A stretch of 64,000 nt of DNA from Pseudothermotoga elfii DSM 9442 = NBRC 107921 (GTDB lineage: Bacteria; Thermotogota; Thermotogae; Thermotogales; DSM-5069), in NCBI RefSeq assembly GCF_000504085.1, contig NC_022792.1:1702001-1766000 (forward strand), in the 5' to 3' direction. How positions within the stretch are numbered: position 1 is the first letter of the stretch; each line of letters starts with the position of its first letter. The position numbers and the translations under genes were made by a program. Of the stretch, positions 16,249 to 23,648 are shown piece after piece. The notes beneath the pieces were generated by a model. It saw only the letters and a list, made by a program, of their open reading frames with translations. It made no database searches and was not told the origin of the DNA.

Positions 16249-16261
16249 TCTAATAGTTAGA
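16249..16261. promoter_or_regulatory. Candidate MarR operator palindrome
   Basis: TCTAA-TAG-TTAGA is a perfect five-base-pair palindrome with a three-base spacer, 21 bases upstream of the marR start. A TTGACA (minus strand, about 16268-16263) lies beside it, and a possible weak promoter (TTGATG with TAACTA) would place the -10 inside it. Position and symmetry fit repressor binding. Confidence 0.5.
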
Positions 16262-16318
16262 TGTCAATATAATATCATCAAAAAATACCGCACTGGCAAT
16301 AATGAAACAAAAAGAAAT

Positions 16319-16347
16319 GCTTTCTTTTCGAAATCGAAAAAGAAAGC
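16319..16347. repeat. Inverted repeat upstream of bioY
   Basis: GCTTTCTTTTCG (16319-16330) and CGAAAAAGAAAGC (16335-16347) pair over 12 bases with one bulged A and an AAAT loop. A TATAGAAT-like -10 begins three bases downstream at 16350, so the repeat covers the expected -35 region. It may be an operator, or a weak terminator-like hairpin. It does not match the BirA operator consensus as I know it. Confidence 0.4.
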
Positions 16348-16375
16348 TTTATAGAATAATTCTGGAGGTGAATAA

Positions 16376-16939
16376 ATGGAGGTTCAAAAACTTCAGGCAC
16401 AGCAGAGTATTTTTTCGAAAATCTTGCTTTCAACAATTTTTGCAGTTATGACAGGAGCTGCCGCACAGATCAAAATCCCTCTTCCCTTCAGTCCCGTACC
16501 AGTTACAGGACAAACGTTAGTGGTTTTGCTTTCACCTTTACTCATTGGAAGATTGTCAGGCGTGAGCCAGATAATATACGTTCTGGTAGGTATTGCTGGT
16601 ATGCCCTGGTTTGCTGGTCTTAAAGTAGGACTGAGCATCGTTATCGGTCCAACAGGGGGATATCTTATCGGTTTCGTTATTGCTTCTTTTGTCCTCGGAA
16701 GTATTTTCGAACAAAAAAATAGATCTTCAACTTCAACGTTGTTATGGCTTGCTTTTGCAAATTTTGGTATAATCTACGCAATCGGTTTGCTGCAGCTTTA
16801 CTGGTGGTTTGCAATAAAAGGATCTCACCTTACGCTCATAAAGCTTCTCTCAATGGGAGCAATTCCGTTCATACCGGGCGATCTGACCAAAATTCTTCTC
16901 GCAGCAGGCATTTATTCTATATATAAAAAATTAAAGTGA
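16376..16939 (+). CDS. bioY: Biotin ECF transporter S component BioY
   Basis: A 187-residue membrane protein with six hydrophobic segments. It carries the BioY hallmarks AQIKIPLPFSPVPVTGQTLVVLL (about 25-47) and a C-terminal IPFIPGDLTKILLAAGI. BioY binds biotin and either works alone or shares a general EcfA-EcfT energising module. No bioM/bioN or ecfAT genes are adjacent, suggesting a shared module elsewhere. ATG 16376 has GGAGGTG upstream. The gene is transcribed alone and ends at a hairpin shared with the convergent rubredoxin gene. Confidence 0.94.
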   Translation: MEVQKLQAQQSIFSKILLSTIFAVMTGAAAQIKIPLPFSPVPVTGQTLVVLLSPLLIGRLSGVSQIIYVLVGIAGMPWFAGLKVGLSIVIGPTGGYLIGFVIASFVLGSIFEQKNRSSTSTLLWLAFANFGIIYAIGLLQLYWWFAIKGSHLTLIKLLSMGAIPFIPGDLTKILLAAGIYSIYKKLK

Positions 16940-16956
16940 ACCCCTGAGGGGTTCAC
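16925..16956. terminator. Bidirectional hairpin between bioY and rubredoxin
   Basis: GTGAACCCC (16936-16944), TGA, GGGGTTCAC (16948-16956) form a perfect nine-base-pair stem. On the minus strand it is followed by TTTAATTTTTT, making it a good terminator for the rubrerythrin operon. The stem contains both the bioY stop and the rubredoxin stop codon. The plus-strand tail is not T-rich. Confidence 0.8.
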
Positions 16957-17117
16957 TCTTCTACTGGTTCAAAATCTTCCTTCGACGCTCCGCATACTGG
17001 GCAAACCCAATCGTCTGGAAGATCTTCAAAAGATGTTCCTGCAGGGATATCGCTATCTGGATCTCCCTCAGCAGGATCGTACACATACCCGCAAATTATA
17101 CATCTGTACTTGACCAT
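16953..17117 (-). CDS. Rubredoxin
   Basis: A 54-residue iron protein with the two knuckles CIICG (C6, C9) and CPVCG (C39, C42) that bind one Fe. Other conserved residues are [30 protein letters not shown]. It is an electron carrier, here probably serving rubrerythrin, whose gene lies 11 bases upstream. The SD GGGGGCGAG precedes ATG 17117. It is too short for a 60-residue ORF cutoff. Its TGA stop lies inside the stem of the shared terminator hairpin. Confidence 0.96.
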   Translation of the reverse strand: MVKYRCIICGYVYDPAEGDPDSDIPAGTSFEDLPDDWVCPVCGASKEDFEPVEE

Positions 17118-17128
17118 CTTCTCGCCCC

Positions 17129-17632
17129 CTAAAAATTAACGAATTGAGAAGCACCTGCACCACATACCGGACATTTTTCTGGTGCATCTCCCTCAACGGT
17201 GTAACCACAAACACTGCAGATGCTTATCTTATCAGCTGGGTAATCCTTACCTTGTTCGGCAAGTTCCTTGGCTTTTTTATACATAACAGCATGGATCTTC
17301 TCTGCCTCTAACGCATAGTGAGTACTTCGAACAGCTTCGTTCTCTTTCTGAAATTTTGCAACTTCATTGTAAACAGGATACATTTCTTCTACCTCAAAAT
17401 TCTCTCCGTCTATACATTGTTGTATATTTTCTGAAATGGATTGTATCATCTTAAGAGCTTGGTAATGATTTCTTGCATGAACATATTCAGCATAAGAAAT
17501 GGCACGAAACAACTTCGCCAGATTTTTAAACCCTTTTTTCTCAGCTTCCTCAGCAAAAATTGCATATTTCATATGAGCCATACTCTCTCCTGCGAAGGCA
17601 TCTTTAAGAAATTTTTCTGTCATCTCTCTCAT
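17129..17632 (-). CDS. rbr: Rubrerythrin
   Basis: A 167-residue protein with an N-terminal ferritin-like diiron domain. Carboxylate ligands lie in helices containing [53 protein letters not shown] and [16 protein letters not shown]-terminal rubredoxin-like domain has [21 protein letters not shown]. It reduces hydrogen peroxide to water using electrons from rubredoxin, a standard defence in anaerobes. ATG 17632 has AAGGAGG upstream and a clear promoter (17667-17696). Confidence 0.96.
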   Translation of the reverse strand: MREMTEKFLKDAFAGESMAHMKYAIFAEEAEKKGFKNLAKLFRAISYAEYVHARNHYQALKMIQSISENIQQCIDGENFEVEEMYPVYNEVAKFQKENEAVRSTHYALEAEKIHAVMYKKAKELAEQGKDYPADKISICSVCGYTVEGDAPEKCPVCGAGASQFVNF

Positions 17633-17666
17633 ATTTCAACCTCCTTATTAAATGAATCTGATTTAA

Positions 17667-17696
17667 AGTATATCATTCAATTAACATTATGGTCAA
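17667..17696 (-). promoter_or_regulatory. Rubrerythrin-rubredoxin operon promoter
   Basis: On the minus strand, TTGACC (17696-17691) and TATACT (17672-17667) are separated by 18 bases, about 35 bases before the rubrerythrin start. Confidence 0.65.
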
Positions 17697-17713
17697 GTTG
17701 AACTGATATTGTT

Positions 17714-17742
17714 TTGAAAAATACATATTCTGGATCTATACT
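17714..17742 (+). promoter_or_regulatory. Promoter of the AlkP-superfamily gene
   Basis: TTGAAA (17714-17719) and TATACT (17737-17742) have an ideal 17-base spacer. Transcription would begin near 17749, essentially at the cluster of GTG codons that start the gene, so the transcript may be leaderless. Confidence 0.65.
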
Positions 17743-17746
17743 TTAA

Positions 17747-18940
17747 GTGGTGGTGCCTGTGGTCTTGAAACAAATCAGCGAAAACTTATTCAAACCAGAC
17801 TACGAGCAATATTCGCTTGTGAATGTTTCTAATGCTATTTTATCACACTTTGGTTGCCCGGCGCATTATCCAGAATACCCATTTGGTCTGGAAAAACCGG
17901 GTCTTATGGAAAATGTCAACAAAGTTATACTATTTCTTATAGATGCTATGGGCATGAACAGTTTGAACAAAATATTGATTAAAAATCCCATCTTTAGCGA
18001 AAGTGATATCCTGCAGGCTTCTTCAGTATTTCCCACGACAACAAGTTCTTCGCTGGCGTCAATTTTAACCGGCGTGACTCCTGTAGAACACGGTATACTG
18101 GGTTATACTCTATATCTAAAAGAATTTGGCACGCTGGTCAATATGATAGAACTTTCCTCACCGACAGTTGGAAAGCTGGGGGCAAACCTGTCTTCAAAGA
18201 AAATCTTACTTTCAGAGACGATATTTGAGAAACTATCAAAAGCCGGAGTTAAAGGGTGCGTGCTTACATCAAAAAATATCAGAGGATCTGGTTTTTCAAA
18301 TTTGATAAATGCCGGTGCTTCAGTAAAAAGTTATCAGAGTTTTGGAGATCTGTTTGAAAAATTAAAAGAAATGCTTGACGAAAATGGAAAACTTTTTGGT
18401 TTTGTATACTGGGGATTGCTCGATTCTATCGGGCACAAACTTGGTGTTAATTCTCAAGCATTTGAGCGAGAACTTCACTGGCTTTTGAGAATGATAAAAG
18501 AAGAAATCTCGAAAAATCTGAAAAGCAATACCCTGGTTTTGATAATAGGAGATCACGGACAGATATTTACCCCGTGGCAAAATGAAATCTGGTGGTCGTG
18601 GAAAGACGAAATAGCTTCTTTTTTCGATTTACCTCCTGGAGGCGAAATGAGAATGATGCACATTTATACACGTTTTCCAAAAGAAGTGGTAGAATATATC
18701 AAAGAAAAGTACCCTTCAGAGGCATTCGCCATAACAAAACACCAGGCTATCGAGATGGAACTTTTCGGAAAATCACCAAAGAAGGAAAACTTGGAGAGAA
18801 TCGGCGATGTCATATTGATTGCAAGAAAAGATTATTCTTTTTATTTTAAACTCACAGGAAGAGAAGAGAGCTTAAAATCGAAGCATGGTTCTTTGAGTCT
18901 GGACGAGTTGCTCGTACCAATAATATTGATCAGGGGGTGA
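17747..18940 (+). CDS. Alkaline phosphatase superfamily phosphodiesterase/pyrophosphatase
   Basis: A protein of up to 397 residues in the type I phosphodiesterase/nucleotide pyrophosphatase group. The metal-binding LFLIDAMGMNSL lies near residue 65, the nucleophile Thr region VFPTTTSSSLASILTGVTPVEHGILG near 95-120, YWGLLDSIGHKLG near 222, and IIGDHGQ near 265. A late SKHGSLSLDELLVPIILI carries the last ligands. The substrate is unknown; nucleotide, phospholipid or phosphonate esters are possible. Starts at GTG 17747, 17750, 17753 or 17759, or TTG 17765, are all possible; the predicted transcription start near 17749 argues against the first. Confidence 0.85.
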   Translation: MVVPVVLKQISENLFKPDYEQYSLVNVSNAILSHFGCPAHYPEYPFGLEKPGLMENVNKVILFLIDAMGMNSLNKILIKNPIFSESDILQASSVFPTTTSSSLASILTGVTPVEHGILGYTLYLKEFGTLVNMIELSSPTVGKLGANLSSKKILLSETIFEKLSKAGVKGCVLTSKNIRGSGFSNLINAGASVKSYQSFGDLFEKLKEMLDENGKLFGFVYWGLLDSIGHKLGVNSQAFERELHWLLRMIKEEISKNLKSNTLVLIIGDHGQIFTPWQNEIWWSWKDEIASFFDLPPGGEMRMMHIYTRFPKEVVEYIKEKYPSEAFAITKHQAIEMELFGKSPKKENLERIGDVILIARKDYSFYFKLTGREESLKSKHGSLSLDELLVPIILIRG

Positions 18941-18950
18941 TTGATTCTTA

Positions 18951-19394
18951 TTGAAAAATCCTACTTACGGCAATGTTGACATCGAAGCTGTAAGGGAAAT
19001 CATACAAGATTTCAATGATGGAAACCCTTCCAAAATATATATTGGTACCGATAGCGATGCGAGAGATGGTGTGGTAACTTTTGCAACAGCTTTGGTGGTT
19101 TACAAAATAGGAATTGGTGCAACCTATTTTTACACTCTAAAAAGAGAAAGAAAGCACTATGATATCTTCAGCAGATTATTTGAAGAAACATATCTAAGTC
19201 TGGAAATGGCAAGTTTTGCAAAAGAAATGCTTCAACTATATCATCCAGAGATACATATAGACGTTGGTTATAATGGTGCCAGCAGAGATGTTTTATCAAG
19301 TGTTGTCGGTTATGTGAAAGGTATGGGATACAGTTACAAACTAAAACCATGGGCATTTGCAGCAACCAAGGTGGCTCACAGGCACACAAAGTAA
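18951..19394 (+). CDS. YkuK/DUF458 ribonuclease H-like protein
   Basis: A 147-residue protein. The RNase H-fold signature begins KIYIGTDSDARDGVVTFATALVVYKIG (D at about 34 and 36) and later shows IHIDVGYNG and a C-terminal VAHRHTK. It matches the YkuK family, whose activity is not established. Start TTG 18951 has AGGGGGTGA about ten bases upstream. It follows the phosphodiesterase by ten bases and precedes a lipoprotein gene by 16, so it is probably co-transcribed with both. Confidence 0.78.
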   Translation: MKNPTYGNVDIEAVREIIQDFNDGNPSKIYIGTDSDARDGVVTFATALVVYKIGIGATYFYTLKRERKHYDIFSRLFEETYLSLEMASFAKEMLQLYHPEIHIDVGYNGASRDVLSSVVGYVKGMGYSYKLKPWAFAATKVAHRHTK

Positions 19395-19410
19395 GTTGGG
19401 GGGAGTACGT

Positions 19411-19884
19411 ATGAGAATATTAGTGATCTTTACAATTATTCTTTTGGCCATGATTATGAGCGGATGTCTTTCTCTTCTTGAACCGGATATTGGAGCATTC
19501 GCAGAACAAACAGTTTACGATTTGAACAGATATCTTAAAGGCAATCTGGATGAAAATCAATTGATAGATACTTATGTGCACCTGACCGATCTTGCTACCA
19601 GCAGTGATGCTGAATATTACGGCAGTATGTTGCTGAACCTTTTCTCAAATAGCGCAAGTGAAGTAGAATTGATATCTTATGGGGAAACCAGTGTGAAATC
19701 ACCTCAAGAACTTCAGCAGCCACCATCATGGGTTGAAAAAATATACACGTTGAACCTGTTGCTCAAAACAAACACCGCAAAAACTTCAGATAGTTTTGCA
19801 ATGCTAATAATCGATGGAAAGCCCTATCTTTTAACTGTTTATGCTTCTGGTAGTTCGATAGTTTGTTATCCCAAAATTCCCTGA
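19411..19884 (+). CDS. Small lipoprotein of unknown function
   Basis: A 157-residue protein with a signal peptide and lipobox IMSGC, giving a lipidated Cys near residue 18. The mature part is mostly alpha/beta, with an extended helix (FAEQTVYDLNRYLKGNLDENQLIDTYVHL) and a C-terminal beta region (FAMLIIDGKPYLLTVYASGSSIVCYP). I recognise no family. ATG 19411 follows GGGGGGAG. Two more exported proteins follow with gaps of 17 and 16 bases. Confidence 0.72.
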   Translation: MRILVIFTIILLAMIMSGCLSLLEPDIGAFAEQTVYDLNRYLKGNLDENQLIDTYVHLTDLATSSDAEYYGSMLLNLFSNSASEVELISYGETSVKSPQELQQPPSWVEKIYTLNLLLKTNTAKTSDSFAMLIIDGKPYLLTVYASGSSIVCYPKIP

Positions 19885-19901
19885 GCGAGGAGGCGATAAT
19901 T

Positions 19902-20603
19902 ATGAAGAAAGTCGCCCTGCTTGTTTTAATATTTCTCTGCGCAGCAGGTTTTGCAGCAAATTATGGGGTGTACTATGATCAGACGATCGGCAAAAGTACA
20001 GCAATTTTTGTGTCAAACCTGAGTGAAGAAAAGGCATATTTCAGAGTGGTCGTTTACGATTACAAGGGAAACACTATTTGGCAAAATAGTTACAGATCAA
20101 ATGAATTTGAAACTGTTTGGGTTGATTTATCTCAGGTAATTCCTCAATCTGACGAAAACTGGGGCCTTGTTTTAATTCAAAGTGATCAACTTCTTTACAT
20201 CTCTGCTCTTTACAAATCTGATGATGTACTTGTTGGTAGAGATCATGTGATCGAGCCAGTACAGGTATCATCAGATGCAAAATATTACTGGTATGGGCTT
20301 AATTATACGAACTTTGTAGAATCACAAACTGCCTTTAGTATTATGAACACCTCTGACAGAGAAGCCGATGTAATCATAGACATATACAGCTATGAAGGGG
20401 ATTTTTTAGACGAGTTATCAGGGACAATCTCTCCAAGAGCAGCAGCTTACATTAATCTTTCAGAAGAGATTCAAACAGGATCGATGGGAGTTATAGATAT
20501 CAGAAGTACAGAGCTACTTATACTTGGTGTAGAATACTATGATAAAGGCGGGCTCTGGGGCATTGAAAACATAGTTGACTGGTATACAACCACCAGCTGG
20601 TAA
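19902..20603 (+). CDS. Exported beta-rich protein of unknown function
   Basis: A 233-residue protein whose signal peptide is cleaved after about residue 18 (LIFLCAAGFA). Beta strands and Trp/Tyr-rich turns appear twice in a similar pattern: STAIFVSNLSEEKAYFRVVVYDYKGN near residue 30 and TAFSIMNTSDREADVIIDIYSYEGD near 145. Each is followed by a variant of V/A-Y-I/V-xLS. This looks like an internal duplication of a roughly 110-residue domain. It has no known family that I can name. ATG 19902 follows GAGGAGG. Confidence 0.7.
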   Translation: MKKVALLVLIFLCAAGFAANYGVYYDQTIGKSTAIFVSNLSEEKAYFRVVVYDYKGNTIWQNSYRSNEFETVWVDLSQVIPQSDENWGLVLIQSDQLLYISALYKSDDVLVGRDHVIEPVQVSSDAKYYWYGLNYTNFVESQTAFSIMNTSDREADVIIDIYSYEGDFLDELSGTISPRAAAYINLSEEIQTGSMGVIDIRSTELLILGVEYYDKGGLWGIENIVDWYTTTSW

Positions 20604-20619
20604 TTCAGGAGGAATAGAG

Positions 20620-21492
20620 ATGAAAAAGCTTCTTATTTTGATTGTGTTTATTTTGCCAGCAGTTGTATTTGCAGGCTATACGCTTGTTGTAAAAACAGAG
20701 CCGTTTGCATCTGTTTATGTAAATGGCATATACGCCGGAATGTCCGATATTGACGGAGTTCTGGAAATCACGTTGAGTTCGTCAGGCGAGCACAGAATAA
20801 CTGTTCGCAAATCCTGGTACATAATTTTTGATGATTCTGCATACGTTTCATATCCTGGTGTAGTTGTTTTCCATGCCCCCTTGAAAAGAGCAGGTATGTT
20901 GAGGGTATATTCAAATGTCTATCCAGTCGAAGTATACAGTGAAGATCAGTATCTTGGAAAAGTTAACAGTGTGCAGGACACAATTTACGTTCCTGAGGGC
21001 AGTCTTTACATAACTTTCAAATCCGCTGGATTTATACCAGAGACAAGATTGGTAAATATCTCCTATGCTAAAGAAACGAGCGTGAATATAAGCCTTATAG
21101 AAGAAGTGTTATCGATAAATCTTAAGATTGAGCCCGAGATATTTTCTCCAAACGGAGACTGGTACCAGGATTATACAACCTTCTATATATATCTGTCCAA
21201 ACCTGCTACACTGAGCATTCAAGTCCTGGACAAAGACAAAAAAGTGGTATGGCAATGGTCAGGAAAAGGAAAAGCAGGTTCAAATCAAATCAATTTTTCA
21301 GGCAGCGGCATATCAGATGGAGCATATACCGTAATAGCTTTTGCACAGACAGAAAAAGAGAGCTTCACGGCAACCAGTGTTTTGACAATAGATAGGAGCA
21401 GTTATACATACACAAAAGAAATAGTCTTAACGACAGCTGCAATAGCAGTTACCGGGCTTCTATTTATGTTTTTGATTTCAGCAGGCTTGTAA
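20620..21492 (+). CDS. PEGA-domain surface protein with FlgD-like Ig domain
   Basis: A 290-residue protein with a signal peptide ending near residue 17 (PAVVFAGYT). Two PEGA-like segments follow: LVVKTEPFASVYVNGIYAGMSD (about 20-41), then LRVYSNVYPVEVYSEDQYLGKV with YIPETR-like repeats (about 95-165). A FlgD-like Ig domain follows (FSPNGDWYQDYTTFYIYLSKPATLSIQVLDKD, about 175-260), and a C-terminal membrane helix (about 270-288) anchors it. PEGA domains are linked to surface layers and cell-wall attachment. It is last in the exported-protein operon and overlaps the convergent radical SAM gene by 29 bases. Confidence 0.78.
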   Translation: MKKLLILIVFILPAVVFAGYTLVVKTEPFASVYVNGIYAGMSDIDGVLEITLSSSGEHRITVRKSWYIIFDDSAYVSYPGVVVFHAPLKRAGMLRVYSNVYPVEVYSEDQYLGKVNSVQDTIYVPEGSLYITFKSAGFIPETRLVNISYAKETSVNISLIEEVLSINLKIEPEIFSPNGDWYQDYTTFYIYLSKPATLSIQVLDKDKKVVWQWSGKGKAGSNQINFSGSGISDGAYTVIAFAQTEKESFTATSVLTIDRSSYTYTKEIVLTTAAIAVTGLLFMFLISAGL

Positions 21493-22396
21493 TTTTGTAA
21501 GTTGATGGAACAGGCTTCACTGTAACCTTTTTCTTTTCATCAGTCTGAATCCAGCCGTTCATATTCATTCGAACAGCCGTGTTTACAATTTGTTCGTATT
21601 CTTCCTTTTCCAGTTTTCTGCTTATAAGAAGGTTCTGTTTTGCTTTGAACAAAGGATTGTATTGAGACATTAGCGAAACAGGTACACTTGGTGACAGACC
21701 ATAAAAAACAAACTCTAAAACTTTTTCACTTTGTGATACATTATTTGGCAACACGAGATGACGAACAATTAAACCTTTTATTTTTCCGTACAACTCCCTG
21801 AATGCCCCAACTTGCTTGTGCATTTCTATCAATGCTTTTTTTGCAACAGTGAAATAATCATTCACCTTAGACAAAGCCATCCCAGTTTCGTCGTCGGCAT
21901 ATTTCAAATCCGCTAAATAAACATCAACAACGCCTTCAATTAAGCGTAGAATATCGACAGATTCATAGCTGCTCGTGTTATAAACAACAGGAAGATCAAA
22001 ACCTTCTCTTTTCGCAATTGAAAGTGCTTCAATTATAAAAGGAAGATGAGGAGTTGGAGTAACAAGATTCAGACATTTCGCATTGTGACTCTGTAGATCA
22101 AGGAAAATTTCAGCGAGCTCTTCTGTACTTATCTCAACCCCATCAGCTTTCTGACTGAAATTCATATTTTGGCAATAGACACACCTAAGGTTGCATCCAC
22201 TAAAAAAAATTGTTCCCGCACCAGTTTCACCACTTATAGGGGGCTCTTCTCCAAAATGAAGCACGACACTCATTATCTTAACTTTGCTGCCAATTTTACA
22301 TCTTCCTGTTGTTTCATATCTATTCACCCCACACTGCAAAGGACACAGTTTGCATCGAAAAAGATTATCTTTCAGGATACTGATAATGTCATTCAA
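21464..22396 (-). CDS. Radical SAM protein, PflA-like (COG1313 type)
   Basis: A 310-residue radical SAM enzyme. An N-terminal four-Cys region (CKLCPLQCGVNRYETTGRCKIG) precedes the AdoMet cluster motif FFSGCNLRCVYCQN (CxxxCxxC). LHFGEEPPISG and the later TPTPHLPF and YLADLKYADDETG are typical of the pyruvate-formate-lyase-activase-like group of unknown substrate. No glycyl-radical enzyme gene is in the window. A longer ORF exists upstream inside murA. TTG 22396 is preferred because it overlaps the murA stop by 8 bases, is preceded by GGTGGTTGAG, and starts the conserved part. Confidence 0.85.
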   Translation of the reverse strand: MNDIISILKDNLFRCKLCPLQCGVNRYETTGRCKIGSKVKIMSVVLHFGEEPPISGETGAGTIFFSGCNLRCVYCQNMNFSQKADGVEISTEELAEIFLDLQSHNAKCLNLVTPTPHLPFIIEALSIAKREGFDLPVVYNTSSYESVDILRLIEGVVDVYLADLKYADDETGMALSKVNDYFTVAKKALIEMHKQVGAFRELYGKIKGLIVRHLVLPNNVSQSEKVLEFVFYGLSPSVPVSLMSQYNPLFKAKQNLLISRKLEKEEYEQIVNTAVRMNMNGWIQTDEKKKVTVKPVPSTYKITSLLKSKT

Positions 22397-23648
22397 AATA
22401 CTCAACCACCGCCGAAAGCCGTGAAAGTTTTTCAACGATATTCTCATAACCTCTGAAAATCTGATCAACCTCATTTATAGATGTTGTTCCGCTTGCCATC
22501 AGACCTGCTATGACCAGAGCAGCAGCTGCTCTCAAATCAGTTGCATTCACCTGCGCCCCGCTCAAGTTCTCCACTCCATAAATGATAGCTGTGCCATCGT
22601 TCACCTCTATTTTTGCACCAAGCCTTCTCAGTTCATCTACGTGCTGAAATCTCGATTTGAAAACTGTTTCAGATACCGTAGATGTTCCCGTAGCTATCGA
22701 TAAAAAAGTAATGATTTGAGGCTGGAGATCTGTTGGATAGCCAGGATATGGAGTAATCTGAACCTTGACAGGCTGAGGCCTTTGATTCATTTTTATGCGA
22801 ATAGCTGTCTCATCAATCTGCTGAATTTCAACACCGGCGCTTCTGAGCACGTCAAAAAGCGCAACAAGATGGGAAACCTGAAGATTTTCTATTACGGCAT
22901 CCCCCATAGTTGCAGCAACAGCTATCGCGTAAGTACCTGCCTCGATCCTATCAGGTATTATTCTGTGAGTGCATTCACGAGTTTTTTCCACGCCAAAAAT
23001 CTCAATACGTCTTGTTCCTGCCCCGAAAACTTTGCATCCCATATCATTCAAAAAATTAGCCAAATCTTCTATTTCTGGTTCCATAGCCGCGTTTTCCAGA
23101 ATTGTGTGAGTACCGTCCAAAATAGCCGCGGTTGTCATTATATGTTCTGTAGCACCAACGCTTGGAAAAGGAAGCGATATTAAAACTTCTTGTGGTCTTT
23201 CACCAAGTTCAGCTGTGACAATACCATGTTCTATGTTTATTGAAAAACCTAACTTCTGCAATCCCTCTATATGGTAATCCACAGGCCTGACACCTATAGA
23301 ACAGCCCCCAGGAAGTGAAACAGAAGCCTTTCCATATTTGGCAGCAAGTGGACCTAAAACATTAAAAGATGCTCTCATTTTTCTGACAAGCTCGTATGGA
23401 ATATCTGTGTTTGGTTTCTCTGGTGGATTAACAGAGAGCACATTTTCAGCAAAACGTGTTTTGCAACCGGCTGAATTGAGTATGTCTATCATTGTTCTAA
23501 CATCCATCAAATCTGGAACATTCTCAAGCAAAACACCTCTGTCACAGATAAGTGACGCTGCAATAATCGGCAAAGCCGCATTTTTCGATCCGGAGATTTT
23601 AACAGCCCCATTTAATCTGGCTGGGCCTTCGATAATTAATTTTCCCAC
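22389..23648 (-). CDS. murA: UDP-N-acetylglucosamine 1-carboxyvinyltransferase
   Basis: A 419-residue enzyme of the first committed step of peptidoglycan synthesis, transferring enolpyruvate from PEP to UDP-GlcNAc. K22-N23 in SGSKNAALP and the catalytic Cys in LPGGCSIGVRPVDYH (C116) are present; having Cys rather than Asp there normally means fosfomycin sensitivity. The two inverted alpha/beta domains and the closing GYPTDLQPQI segment are intact. Start GTG 23648 has CAGGAGG upstream and shares one base with the stop codon of the degenerate GGDEF gene. Confidence 0.96.
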   Translation of the reverse strand: MGKLIIEGPARLNGAVKISGSKNAALPIIAASLICDRGVLLENVPDLMDVRTMIDILNSAGCKTRFAENVLSVNPPEKPNTDIPYELVRKMRASFNVLGPLAAKYGKASVSLPGGCSIGVRPVDYHIEGLQKLGFSINIEHGIVTAELGERPQEVLISLPFPSVGATEHIMTTAAILDGTHTILENAAMEPEIEDLANFLNDMGCKVFGAGTRRIEIFGVEKTRECTHRIIPDRIEAGTYAIAVAATMGDAVIENLQVSHLVALFDVLRSAGVEIQQIDETAIRIKMNQRPQPVKVQITPYPGYPTDLQPQIITFLSIATGTSTVSETVFKSRFQHVDELRRLGAKIEVNDGTAIIYGVENLSGAQVNATDLRAAAALVIAGLMASGTTSINEVDQIFRGYENIVEKLSRLSAVVEYFE

